DNA of 64,000 nucleotides from assembly GCA_030704615.1 (NCBI GenBank), contig CM060734.1, positions 37,590,042 through 37,654,041 of the forward strand, in the 5' to 3' direction. This DNA comes from Takakia lepidozioides (taxonomy: Eukaryota; Streptophyta; Takakiopsida; Takakiales; Takakiaceae). Shown piece after piece: positions 34,649 through 47,755 of the stretch. Each line of letters starts with the position of its first letter. Within the stretch, counting starts at the first letter, position 1. A program made the position numbers and the translations under genes. The notes under the pieces were generated by a model. The model saw only the letters and a list, made by a program, of their open reading frames with translations. It ran no database searches and was not told where the DNA came from.

Positions 34649-37600
34649 CTACAAAGGAGGCCCAGCAGCCCAGTAGTTAGGGCGGCAAGCACTAGACGGT
34701 GTGTCATGGACAGTGGCCCATTTCCATGTGCCTTCTTCAGTCTTTTGCAGATCTGCAAGCTGCCACCACACAACCGACAAAATTGAGGTCATTTCCAAAT
34801 GTCATGTCATTAAGAGTACAAAATTCATGAAAACAACTCATGTTTTAACCTGATTGAAACCAAATGATGGGTTGGAAATTGCCGCGCTCTTGGACCTTTA
34901 ACAAACAGGCATAGGTGTAGAAATTGGTTTACTCCTACAACAGTACAATTAGATTTCTTAGGGATTGACCCAGTTCAGCAGCCAATGTTAAGTCAGTACA
35001 ACATTTACTGTTTGGCAGGAGAAAGTAGAAGAAACGATCGGAATTCAGACGTTTTCCTTTACAAGCTCCAATCTAATTATTGTCTATCCACCCAAATTCA
35101 CCACTACAGTGCAAAGTTGCGCCCAGGTGGTTTTGTGAATGCCTAAAAGCTCCAACCCAAAGATGACAAGGTGAAGAATTGTACCCGACCATCCCGGAGC
35201 ACAAATACAGCTGAGCCAACAGAGAGTGCTATAGGACGAACTGGCGCAACCTGCAATATTTAGAGATTTTAGAACACGCTATTTACTATGTTGTGTCAAG
35301 CTTGGTTTTAAGCTGATAAGCCCAATGGAAACAGCTCTTTCCTTTACATACACAACTACCTGAAAAAACAATTCTAGGTGATTGGTCGAAAAAGATAATA
35401 CAAACGTGCATGCACCCAGCAGCCCCCCTCTGAATACGAGGGTACACTAATGCACACACCAAGAAAAGGAACTCAGAAAATCAGTATGTGAATGTAAGAT
35501 CATCAACAATATGTTTGCATGATTCAGCAGATCGAATGCAGATAAACTTGTGAGGATAAAAGACCAGATTTTCTTACCAAAGGGTTGCATTCACCATCGA
35601 ATGAGACGTAGACATCAAGGACCCCAAACTTGAGATTGCTTTGGGCAAAGACGTTATTGTTTTCAAGGGGGCTCAGAATCATATCTCTCTCAGGCCCCTT
35701 GTGTTGAACTGCTGTTCCTTGTGGAGCTTGCATGGCAGTTTCTGGCCCAGGGTGTCCATGATCAACCCAAATCCACTTGTCTTCCACGAGGTGTCGCCCA
35801 AAAACTCGCCCATCGGAGACAATCACAAACAAGTGTTCCCCCCCTATGGCAGGCCCTGGCGACGTGGCAATAGGAACTCCTGGTTTTGGGCACCCATGTT
35901 CTCGCCAACCCCACCCTTCCATGGCCTCCCAGTAGAATTCAACCAACCCGCCATCTTCAGCACGCATCAAAAGAGACCCTTTCGTGCTTTGAGAAATAGG
36001 TCGCATTGATGCCCCTAAGGCCACAGATTCAGCATGCCAATATTAGGAGAAGAATGCCAACAAGGGAGAAAGGAAGGGAAGATGTGAGGGGTGACCCATA
36101 TCACTTCCATGAGGGTAAGCTTTTGGGGCAGATAAACCCAGTGGCTAGGCCACTGTGGTGGAACTTTGTACCCACATGTGCCTATTTACTTCCCTTATTT
36201 AGGCAACCCAGCTGCAAGGTGGGTCACAGGGTAGACCAGGCAACTGACTACTAGGTCCACGTATAGTCTCACCTTTGGGGTGCCAAGTCCAAACATGTTG
36301 AAGCTGCACCAAACTCACCAAACAACAACCCCTGCTAACTCGTCTCTTCTTCTGTTGAATGAGTGTCCATGGCATGAAAAGATATAAAGAGAGAGCAGCA
36401 GTCAGCCTACTTTTTGAATTATAAAATACATCACCATTATGAACGCTCGAAAGTTTACCTGCTATCTTGGAGAGGATGATGTGAGAAGGTTGCTTGTGGG
36501 CATACCACAGCCGGGTTACCCTGTTGTACTGGTATAATTTTCCATTTCTCCCCACCACAAATACAACCCGATAACGTAGCATTTCTTGGTCTAATATGGC
36601 AGCAACACGAGTGTCTGGCGGATGGCCACAGTCTTCCCAGGCAAACTGCCGCAACGCTACCTGCTTGAATGAGGCAGCTGGATTTCAAGAGATGTGAATG
36701 AAAATTCAGATTGACCACAAACAAACATGTGGATGACTTCATGACAGTGTGACACCAGTTTGGGTGTCATGTATCCACAGTAGGGGAGTTGAGCATCAAG
36801 TCAAATCCTACAGATTGTACTCATAAGACGTTGTTTGCCGTAGCCTTGTGGCCATTGACCCCGCGCCCAGTTTGAGCGGGAACAAAAGGGACAGAACCTA
36901 CCTCTGTCAGGGGCTGACGTTGGTAGTAAGACTTACCTCCATATAAAGAATTAATCCGGGTTTTCCAGATATCCTCTAGAAATCCCTTCACACAAGCATC
37001 AATCTGCTGTGTGTGATTTGCCCAAAAACTAGGCCTCAGGAGGGCCTGGGCTTTTGGCTCAGCCTCGAGACTTTCAAAGTTGGTAAACAGGGGTACAGGC
37101 ACAATTCCCTTAATAGATTTGAAGAGAGCGTCTCTTTGGTGAGAGAACCCCGGACAGTGTATCAGAAAATGAATCCTGTCTTCAGATTGCCCACACAACG
37201 GGCAATTGCACTCTCCCTTTCCTCTCTGCTTCTGTTTGCTGTTCAAAGGTAGGCTTCCTGCCCTGAGTTTAAATTTCAGTCTAGTGCCGAGAGTGGGTAG
37301 ACCCTTGAGGTCATCCAAGATGTCCTCCCCCATGTCACAGACTGGAAACAAGTTCAGGGAAGTTTTCTGCCTAACTTCATTTTCATCAGACAATCTCATG
37401 GCAACAGACATGGCTGAGGACACTACAGCCTCCAAGTCAGATTTATCCAGCAGGGTCAAGACTTGCGGATCCAGGTCCAGGTCCTTGAGAATCTCTTCTA
37501 CTCTCTTCTGCCAGGACTTAGCCTGTTTGACAGGGCGGTCCTGTTTCCAAGATATAGAGTCGATTAACTTAGGATATCTGGTGTTGGGCATATGTTGCAG

Positions 37601-40600
37601 CTGACCCCACCATCTGACCTTGAATTCATCTCGTCGGGAGCTTAGGGACGGAATGCCAAACTCACCCCGAACAGCCACATTGCTGTTTTGGAGCTTGCTG
37701 ACATACACTCCTTAAGCACCCCCACTTGAATGGATTCTAGAGACTTAGCCTGGTTGGAGTTATCAACCCATATAGCAGATCCGTTACTCCAAGGCAGGTC
37801 TAATAACGCGACAAAGCATGGTTTTCTTAACCTCAGAGTTGACCCCTCTGCAGTGGAAAAATTTAGTGAGAGCTTTGCCCTTGCCAGTTTGAACAACTTT
37901 CCGGATATGTGCAGCCCAATTACAATTGGAGGAGAACTCAACGCCCAGGTAAGTGTAGGAAGGGAGGACCGGGATCTCTTGGCTACCCCACTGCCACTTA
38001 AGATCACTTCCTCCCTCTCCTCTGTCGTTGAATGCTACCACTGCAAATTTGCTGACATTAGCCTCTAGCCCCCAAAGATCAAAGTATCTCTTCGCGCAAT
38101 CAATCAACTCCTGGAGATTGGTTGGAGTCTCCCCTATGCCTGCGAAGTCATCCGCAAACATAAGGGCTGGTATGGTGGTATCACCCACCCTTAACCCAAA
38201 TCCCTCACTTTCCACATCCTCGAGGAGTTGATTGATGAAAACATTGAAGAGCAGAGGGGAGAGAGTACATGCTTGAGCTACACCTTGGTCTATGTCAAAG
38301 AAGTTGGACTTCTGTCCGTTAACAGTGACACAGCTTTTGGTGTGAGCATACAAATTTTGGACAACTCTCCACATCTTTCCCTTGATCCCACAAGACCAGA
38401 GGCGGAACCATAGGCCATCTCTCCACACTGTGTCATAAGCCTTTTTGACATCCAGGAAAAAGACATAAGTGGGTTTCCCTTCTTTTTTCCTTCCCTGGAT
38501 AATCTGGCTTAGAGTGAAGATATGATCCAAACAGCGCCTGTTTCGCCGAAAGCCAGCTTGGCCTTCGTGGAAACAACCTCTAGACTCCAGATCAACCTCG
38601 AGACGAGTACTTATAACTCTGCAGAATGTCTTGCCAACAGCATTGAGGAGCGTGATGCCACGGTAGTTCCCCGGTTCTTCTCTGTCACCCTTCTTGTATA
38701 GATTGACAATGACCCCCTGTCGCCAGCGAAAGGGGATCATTTCAGTCTTCCAGATAAGGTTAAAGAGGAGAACTAGGGCCTCTATGATGGGATCGCCACC
38801 GTGCTTGATAAGCTCGTTGACAATTCCATCAGGTCCACCAGCTTTATATCCATTTAAATGTTCAATTGCTTCCACAATCTCAGAAGAACTAATGGGAGCA
38901 TTATAAGCCATTGAAATATACTCCAGTTCATCAGGGCTGTTTTGAATCATAGGAACAGTTTTTCCAACTGTGTCCCTCCATTCAGCAGAAGACCCCTCAC
39001 TGTTAGACCTAGAAGTTCTGCCAAGGATACTGTAGTGAGTTTCAAAGGTTTTGACAATGTAAATCGATGAAGTCACCACTGCACCTTTAGTAGTCTTCAG
39101 CGCTTGTACTTGCTGACCGTTTTTCGGCTTGTACAAACGTTGAAGGGCCAACCAGAATTTCTTGTCAATACCACCATGGTGGTTTGAGTTTATTTCACTG
39201 TATAACTTGTCCCAGTATAATTTCTTCTGAGACCTAACAAGCTGATTGATATCTTTACGGAGCTGGTAGTACCTCGCCCACAATTCTCTGTTGGTTTCCA
39301 AATTGCAGCACTCTTTATAGAGGGCTCGTCTCTCAGCTATCTTGAGTTTAATCTCATTAGTCCACCAATTAACTGCTCTACCGCAGACAATTAGTTTCCT
39401 CCCAATGATCTTGTCAGCCACGGAGGAAACGAAACTCTCCCAAGAGTCCACTGCTCTTTCGACTTCATTTCTTGCGTTAACAGAGCGTGACTGAAGTTCT
39501 TGGAGCGATCGGACAAAATGAGGGAGAGCCTCTTGCAAGGCCTGGACGTACTCAGCCTTGACCTCCTCATTGTGGAATTTTTCTATGCGCCACTTCCGAA
39601 TCGAACGTTTCACAGATCTCTTCGTGGTGGGAAAACACCTTTTGATCTCAGTCCAAACCAGGAAGTGGTCAGAGGTACCAATATCAGTTCTGTCGATCAA
39701 CACATTGGCACACTGGGGGAACAAAATTTTGTCCATTATGATATAGTCCACAATGGAACGTTCCCCAGTTTGGGGTTTCTCACGAGTCCACTGCACTTGG
39801 TCACCTCTTGTCCTGTTATTCAAGGTCAAAAGCTGAAGCTCTTCTAGACAGTTAATTAACCGTCTGCCATTAGAATTCAGCTCGTCCTCACCAAAAGGTC
39901 CAATGATATCCTCCTGATGGATCCCTTTGCCCACCCGGGCATTGAAGTCCCCCAATAGTACCACCTGACCTTTGGCAAGGAACGAAGCACAGTCCAGCTT
40001 TACATCTTCGAAGGCCTTGTCTGCGTCAGCACTAAGGGTCCCCTCTGTGGGCATGTAAACACAACCAACAAAGAGGTCCTTTGTACTTATGCCGCACTTC
40101 AAATTCAGTTTTAGCCAGATACTATGCTCGTACCTCAAACCCTACAGAAAGACGTTGCTACGTGGACTTTTGAACACTCAAAAGACACAAAAACAGCCAC
40201 AAAGGTGCAGAGAAGCAGTCAATGTTCCTTGCACTAGCATATGCTTTGTGAATTAAAACAACAATTTCCTTGACTTCACACCTTGAAATCCCTGGAAAAA
40301 CTGGAAAGACTGCTTACCAGAAACTCCAGCAATCGACCGTTTTCATCGAGAAAGAAAAGTGCATCATCCACTGTGACCAGACGAGTCTCCCCGAGCAAAC
40401 CAGGATCCCATGGAGGTCCCGCAATGACTTTTCTTCCTCCCTCCATTTCTGTACAATTCAGCCACCTCAATGCATCCCCAAGCCTTTCTCGCATCAAAAG
40501 ATATCCATCGGTGTCAACAGCAAACAGACTGCCGTTGTAAACCCCAAGAACACCAGCAATTCGAATTGTGTGCACGTGAGTCAGCCATAGCCAGGCCTCC

Positions 40601-43600
40601 CCATTGAAAAAACGTTCAATTGCTACTCCATCCCTACCTACTGAGAAAAGAGATTTGTCAGCCTGGATCAATCGCAACTTGAACATTGTCTCAATGCTCT
40701 GGTTAAAGGGACGCCTAAGCAGGGGGGGATCAATTCCAGAACTCTTTGTAGCTCTAGGATGCTCAGCTGACTGAGTTCCGGGGCTGGTACGTGAACGTGA
40801 TCCTTTCCCCCCTGACCTCTTCTGTTGTGAGACATCGGTCGAGAATGCCAGCTGGCTACTCCAGCCAGGCGTGTCCTTGCTACCTTCAAGGCAATTTGCA
40901 GGTCCACGCATTGCAGTGCAGTACTCGGCATTTCCTCCTTCAGACTCGGGGACTTCATGAATTGACCACATGTAGCCAGCCACTTGCCGTTTCCCAGTGC
41001 TGGAAACTGCACCAAGTGTGGGGCCTCCTAAGCCTGAAAGGTGGAGTTCCCCAATCCGTCCATCTGCTACAGGGAAGAACAACCGTCCACTGCTGAGAGT
41101 GACTCCCGCCACAGAGCTTGTCACAGCTGCTTGAAGAGGATGCTTATGGGTCACCCACGTGCCTTTCTCATCTGCCGCATTTCGGGTGCTTCGGGACGTA
41201 CCTAAGGAGCGTTACAAATTGGGCCCATGTTATGTTACGGGATCCACCACATTTGAACCTGTCTGATAGGCAAGAAAGAAAAAACTTTACATCCACAGGA
41301 AGCCCAAAGTTACTAATGGGAAATAACTAAGAACATTGCCCAAAAGGCCTATGGGACTTATATCACTTCCCAAAGATGGAGTGGCTTATAACGGAGGTGA
41401 TGATCACATCCACCACAATCCCAAAGTCGGTTCAGGCAGGGACTATGTCCTCAAAGTAACATGAGAGTCAATGTCCACAGGGAACTGTCAACGGACGCAT
41501 CCCTCCCTCTTCAACGCATTGTGATGACAACTGTGAAGTGCACAATGTCTGTCAACAAAATTTGTGGGGTACAGATCCCTGATAAGATGGGAGAAAATAA
41601 TTACCAGACAACTTATACTCCAAGACATGACCATGCTGAGATGTGAGGAAGATAGAGGCACCAGCCCTCCCCACTGACATGTCCTTCTCCACCAACTTAG
41701 GGCCCAGTGACAGACTCAGGCGAGCATCATTGGGAGGGAGAGGGTGCAGTAGCCACCGCCATTTGCTGTATTGCAACCGCCGTTCTACTAGGAAACCATC
41801 CTGCAACCCTTCACATCAGCATTCCGCTTCTTTCATACACTAAACAGTGTCAACACAGTCCATCTTCTCCAAGCATAAGAAGCAGTTGTGAAAAACCCAA
41901 AAAGACAGATCTGGAATTGGCGTCCTGCTAAGCCATGAAGTGTATCATGATACCTTTCAAAGCGCCCGAGTGTCAGTTCCTATCATACAGGAGTAAAGGA
42001 CAAAAATTCAACCATGTCAAGCTCCTACAAAGACCACAACTTCGCTTGCAACCATTGCAACAATTCCACCCTACAACCATAAATCCCGGCAGGTACCAAG
42101 CCAACAATCTGTATTTTGAGGCATACATCCTTGTTGCATGCATGTGTCGATGAAAGAACCACGCATGAGCATCCCAAACCAAAAAATTAACTATTCTGCC
42201 TTACTGGCCTTCTCCTAAGAAATCTATCCTCGTGGTACCTTTGTCAATAAAAAGAGAGAGGCACTGCCTGGCCCTGCTAAGCCATGCACAGCAACGCCAC
42301 TGCAGGCAGCGAGCGGCAGGTCTTCTAGAGCTGAGCCCTCCCTAACATGTTTTTTCCAAGCAGGTTTAGACCCAATGTCAAACTCGTAGAGATCACCACT
42401 CGTGCTGCAGCCCACATGCAAAATTCGGTCTTTCCTTTAGTAATGAGTCATACTAGCACCCTAAAATTTTCATAACATGAACCACCATCGTACAAATCTC
42501 TCACGGCCTCCTCGCTCTGTGCATGAGATGCCACTTACTTGAATTTACATTTTTATAGCTCCATCCACCTACACGACGTAAGATTATACAACGTAGTACA
42601 ATTGAGATGAACGATGTACAAGTACATCTGATTTCTGTCATTGTTTATCTTTACTCTAAAGGTAGAAGGCTAGACATTTCAGTTACAGACGGACACATTC
42701 TGAGTCGTCTTTGTTTTGTTTTAAAAGGTCAATCGCCCTTGTGCCAAGGACTAAGTTCCTATAGTTCCCTTCCAACATTTACTAGTGAAAATCCGCTTCT
42801 CAGCAATAGAGCATATTACCAACACCATGGATTGACTGGAAGACACTATAGCTCCACCAGTCAATAGTATGAAATAGATTGGAAAGGAACATCCACAAGA
42901 AGTACCTAACAGTAAAAACGACACCTGGCCGTAGAGTTTTTGCATCCGCCACTGCCGCAATGTCTCCACCACGTGGATGCTGATGATTTGCCCATCTTTT
43001 GACCACACATCCCTTCCCCCTTCAGAAAGTGAAGTGCACAGCCACAACACATTTGCAGAGGAGGAATAGATGCAATTTCCTTTTATCAGCATACAAATGC
43101 TCACACCCTTGAAGAGATGGATACTTACTTGATCGGATGCAGTGTCAAGAGTTCGGTCAATGATCCATCTGAGGTGGCAAAGTAGAGGGCCCTGTTGATT
43201 CATTGGCACAAAATGAGCGAGATTAGTTCCTTCGAGTCTGAGGTCATGATCATGGCCAGTTCACTGGTTCAGAGATGTAGTCACAAACAAAACAAGAGAA
43301 AGACCTACCTGCCATCCTCAGACACAAGGCCAGGTTTGCGGAGAGTGACACTGCTAGAGCTCACTCCTGAGTCCGCATAGCTTGTGGGCAACCATGGCCC
43401 ACATTGCACCCAATGCAGCTGACCTGTTCCATCAACTTGAAGCTGTTCCAGCATATGCATCCACCACAAGCAGTAAATTTCCCATGATAGAGGGGGAAGA
43501 GCTTGGTCAAAGGGTGAGAGAAGGGCGGGGGCAGGAACAGAGGACAGAGTTGAGAACACCTGAACCCTGACACTTCAGCACAAATACAATAGCATTGCCT

Positions 43601-45255
43601 TGTAGTCATAGCCCCATTGAAAAGTTCAATGCAACCGGATGGTTGACAACCTTATGGCATTCAAACTCAAATATACACAGGAGCAAGCGTTACATGCTCA
43701 GCAAAAAAGCCTACCAGTACCCAATCGATACCCGCATAAGAACTGCAAAAGATGAAAACCTGGTAAAGCAAGCCTGGCTCAGACTGGGCCAGCATTGTAC
43801 GGTTCACACTCATGACAGAGATGGCACGTCCAGCAGAAACCGGCAGATCATGTGGGATAACAACCCACTGGACACCATTCCAAAATCTCTCATAAATTGC
43901 CCCGCTCTCTCCTGAATTCCAGAGTGAGACGTCTGAGAACCGTGTCATTGAGAATCTCCCTTGGTAGGGCAGCAGTGGTGGCTGTTTCTGTACCAGGTTT
44001 CAACGTTGGTTGTTAGCAAGAATACTGACTGATGAAAAAAATTCATGTTGCAGTGAGTGAAACGGGCAAAACATAAAAGAAGCACAGCCTTTCTTTTTGA
44101 GCCACTCAATTGGAGGTGGCCTCTGGTTGACTATCACTTTCAAGAACGACTTGTCAATCAACAAGCCAAGTCATGACTCAAGAGGTAGAAGGGACAATAG
44201 GGTCCTGAATCTCCATAAACAGGTTTCCTAGAACTCAATCGAGGAAATTGAGGTTTGTAAGGTCAGAGAGGAAGGCATGTCAACAACGAGGGGAAGGAAG
44301 CTTACTCTAAATCTCTTGTGGGTCTTTGATGAACAAAAGAAATTTCAGGAACTTCAGGGGCCTTCCGACACTGCGGATTAGACTGAAGTTCAAACTCAGA
44401 GTAGCTTACCCCTGACTGGTAATGACCCAGTTGGGGGGAAATAACAACATGTGGCTATCTGTGGACATGATGGAAGAACAGTGTCCGTTACTGGTGCAAT
44501 GAGTAGGAATTTTTCTGAGCTAGAGAGTACTGGTTGCAATCATCACAAGGATTGTTCTTGCACCTCTGTATGATAAAAATCAATTATCTCCAGATAGAAA
44601 GAAAAGCCCTGACCCACCTTGATTTCAAATTTTAGGGGTAACTATCACATAGAGTTGATACGATTATCCCGGTCTTCCTGTGTCAAACCTTATTTACATT
44701 GGTGATGTCCCACTACTGGACATTGCCCTCCAAGAAGACAGTGGCCCTCCTGCTGGTCATGCCCTGTCCAAACTGGGCATGGGTTTTTATGTCCTCAAGG
44801 CTACAGCAGGCTTATTACCGCGCAGTTGAAAAGTATACCTTTTCTGGTGCATTGACAGAGCCACTTTCATTAACCTCATGTGTGATTCCCAACGCAACCC
44901 TGTCCTCCTGCAGTTGTGCATTTTCCTGTCCATTTTTCTTTTCAGAGCTTGTGGAGCTCTCCTCGTTATTGGTTCCGATTTCTGGAGCGGTCAACGATCC
45001 CAAGCCAGATGAATCCGAGCTACCCAAAGCCCAACTGGGCAGAAGGCAGCTTATGTCAGCTAGGCGCCAGGTCTTCGATGCAGGGTCGTAAGCCCAAAAT
45101 TCACTCGAGCGTTGCACAAATCTGGAAGGGTAGAGGGGACCTCCCAGAGACAGATAGCTTCCCAAGACAAAGGGAGCAGAGAGAGACGAGAGAGCGAAGG
45201 CATGTTGGGCGACCACAAGTGCCAAAGCCACCCTTAAAAAGGTCAATCGTGTCAT
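34649..45255 (-). CDS. Secreted multi-repeat, propeller-like plant protein
   Basis: About twelve exons: 45255-44839, 43987-43760, about 43566-43309, 43191-43129, 43019-42906, 42434-42239, 41800-41605, 41171-40318, 36660-36459, 36014-35578, 35250-35185 and 34759-34649, roughly 1,045 residues. Phases agree at every junction except exon 2 to 3, where the acceptor or a micro-exon is unresolved. Residues 1-22 form a hydrophobic signal peptide. Blade-like repeats follow with Trp/His/Pro words and DG-x-L strands: YFATSDGSLTELL, HVGCSTSGDLYEFD, GRLFFPVADGRIGELHLSG, FVVGRNGKLYQYNRV, WVDHGHP and FVLRDGRLADLQ. The C terminus is TVHDTPSSACRPNYW. The protein resembles uncharacterised plant proteins; a sugar-binding or tectonin-like propeller is my guess. 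It should enter the secretory pathway. A 3.3-kb LINE sits in the intron between exons 8 and 9. The end exons were once duplicated at 29-30 kb. Confidence 0.7.
36815..40140 (-). mobile_element. 5'-truncated LINE with target duplication, in intron
   Basis: It is flanked by CCTACAGA (36807-36814 and 40141-40148; longer match AAnCCTACAGA). From 40138 to 37784 one frame of 784 codons holds the end of an APE-type endonuclease (VVLLGDFNARVG, IVDYIIMDKI, TSDHFLVW) and a full RT (YKKGDREEPGNYRGITLLNA, EGQAGFRRNRRCLDHIF, VFFLDVKKAYDTVW, LMFADDFAGI, YLGVEF). The frame breaks near 37790 by a one-base insertion. It continues at 37708-36821 with a CPLCGQSEDRIHFLIHCP zinc-finger-like block. The first half of the endonuclease and any ORF1 are missing. 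It differs from the L1-like LINE at 0.5-5.4 kb and looks closer to non-L1 clades. It lies in sense orientation in the intron. Confidence 0.85.
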
Positions 45256-47747
45256 CTCATTTTCTGATCCGGGGGTCCTGAAATATCTTCTTGGTATCTA
45301 AGATCTCTCCTGCAAGAGTCCAGTCGATTTGCAAAGTTACAGGGTAGATTAAGGTTCACATCCAAAAGTTGAGGGTGACTTGAATAGTTTTCAAACGAAA
45401 CTCAACAATTGGAGCCCGGCAGTCAGGCCTTCATATATACTCTCGTGTTCTCTATACTTCAACCCTGCTCCTTGTCTGCCAAGTTAGAACAAGGATGAAC
45501 GCTCCTCCTGAACCTAGGAGTTTATAACCAACCCCTTCCAGTAGAACTTCTTTCAGATTTCCTCACCCCATTGAAAGCCCCTGTTGGAACCTTGAACTCA
45601 ATCCAATTACCATACTATGCTAGTGGGTCCTTGATTCAAATCATGTCGCACTCCTCTGGTAGGCCAAACGATTCCAAATTAATGTGTCCGCCAGCAAACT
45701 TCTCGTCTTCCTGGGTCCATAGAGGTCTCTTCCCTAGCGTTCAAACCCCAAGTTGAGATATCGGATTCACCCCTCTGGAGCATTCAGACATATTTGTGCC
45801 CTCCTGTTCTCAAACACAAGCATAAGCATAAGCATAAGAATATGTTTTGCAACTGCAAGTGCACATTTTTTACAGCATAGAACAGGTTGCAAGATGTTTC
45901 TACCACGATTTTACCAACGGAATTCATCTCCACACAGCAGCTCAGAGTCGAACCTCATAGTAGCCCTTTCAACAAAATAAATGGTTACATACGCAGTATT
46001 TCAGCTGACGGTATTGCACCGAACAGGAAAATCGCCAATGGGCCACGCACATCCCAAATGCGGGAGAGTGACAAAGACAGAGACAGAAATTCATTACGCC
46101 ATTTGGAGGCCCAGATGCCCCATGGGACACGGACGAGAAGGGGGCCCAGGGGGCATGGAATCCAATTGATACACCATTCTGCCTTGCTCTATCCAATCTA
46201 GTCCTACAGATGCCCAACCTCTGTTACTGCGCGAGTACCAAAAGTAGGCCGTATTCAGTATCAGATTCATGCTTTGCTTCCCAACCATTCCAAACTGTTC
46301 TGTGAAAAGTATCTCGTCCTAGTGCTTGGAATTTCGTCTTTCTATCCGTTTCAAACAATGAGATATTTAGTAACACCCAGCTTGAGGAAGTAAATGAGTT
46401 TGAAATTCTCTCTCTCTCCCTAGCGTTGCCTAAATGGTCCCCACAATCTTGCCCGCCAGTTGAAGAGAACGTGCAGATACAGCTTGCACCCTTTTCCATA
46501 TCAAGGACGTGGCCCGGTTAGCTGAGCTATTTGCAAAAAAAAACCATTTGCTTCAACAATTTCTTTGCCATTGTAAGAGGGGAAGATTGCGGAGAATTTG
46601 TTGCGGGAAACGGGTAAGAGGGCAGATCTGCAGCTAGAATGCCACTGAGCATGAGCTGAGAATCCGATTGGTGTGAAAAGGCACGAGACATGACATAAAA
46701 CTAGATCGACTGCTGGAGAGAAGTGGAAGGGGGGTCGGGGTGGGAGCGAGAGAGCTTACAGCTAGCGACAAACGAACACACACCGAGAACTTGACGAGGT
46801 AGAATCTCGAGCCCTGGAGCACCCAACTAAGAATCGACCAGTGTATGGTAAGTGAAAGAGACGCAGAGAGATGGACGGGGAGACCGATCCAAGAGAGTGT
46901 ATGGCATTGACATCATCGAAACGGAGAGACAATCTGCTCAGGAAGAGCAGATCTAACCCAAAAATAGCATCTTCAAAACTCTGACGTTGTAAGGACAGAC
47001 AAAAGAGATACTTACACTGCAAATTAAACAGATTCCTTTCTAACCCAGAAAGAGATGCAAAAGCTGGAAGAGAACGGCCCGGGGTCCGGGAGAGAGAGGA
47101 AGTCCCATCTCAGGGGGGGAAATAAGTAAAAAAGGCGTACTTTGTGGGCGCTGCTCCTTGCCAGTTGACATTGGGGACCCAATTCAGCTCTGGTCCACAA
47201 TCTGAACCAAAGCAAATAAGACAAGTGTGATTCCTTCGTTGGTGGAGGCTCCTGTCCAAGAGAATCTTATGTCAGCACCCGTCAAAAATACCCACTTTTT
47301 TTTTCCTCCCAATTCCACCTCCGAATCATCATCTTTATTATTCCTTTTGGCTGGTGGGGAGTGACCCTTTTTCCAGAGGAAATGGAAGGAACTCCAGTGC
47401 GCTCACTGCCAACAAGCCTCCATGGCACACTGCTTACTGGGATCATGTTTCTAATGATTACCTGCCAAGTCTCTTCTCTTGGGATTGAAGCTGCATCAAC
47501 ATACTTAGTAGCAATGAATGCCGGTAACACCCAGTCTGGGAGTCTTGTTTGTGTATGTAGTTGAGATGGACTCACGAGGCAAACTCTCGACTTTTTCCCC
47601 TCAGATTCATGGATCAATAAGCTGACTTTTGGATCACCCACATGATCATTGCACAACAGTTATCATTTTCAACCCTCTCCCACAAGAAGTCATAGGAAAA
47701 CTAATGTGGGTTTTAGACCGTTTCAGTTCTCTGACCTTTTCAACTAG
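45256..47747. other. Intergenic, upstream of the propeller-like gene
   Basis: This region holds the promoter side of the minus-strand gene. A minus-strand ORF at 47656-47282 contains LPDWVLPAFIATKYVD before a CAG/GTAATC donor and could be a stray exon. Nothing else supports it. ORFs at 46.0-47.0 kb look like chance. Confidence 0.4.
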
Positions 47748-47755
47748 GTATATAC

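Noticed and set aside
47282-47656. Minus-strand ORF with LPDWVLPAFIATKYVD
   Set aside because: It looks exon-like with one donor, but there is no partner exon or recognised family.
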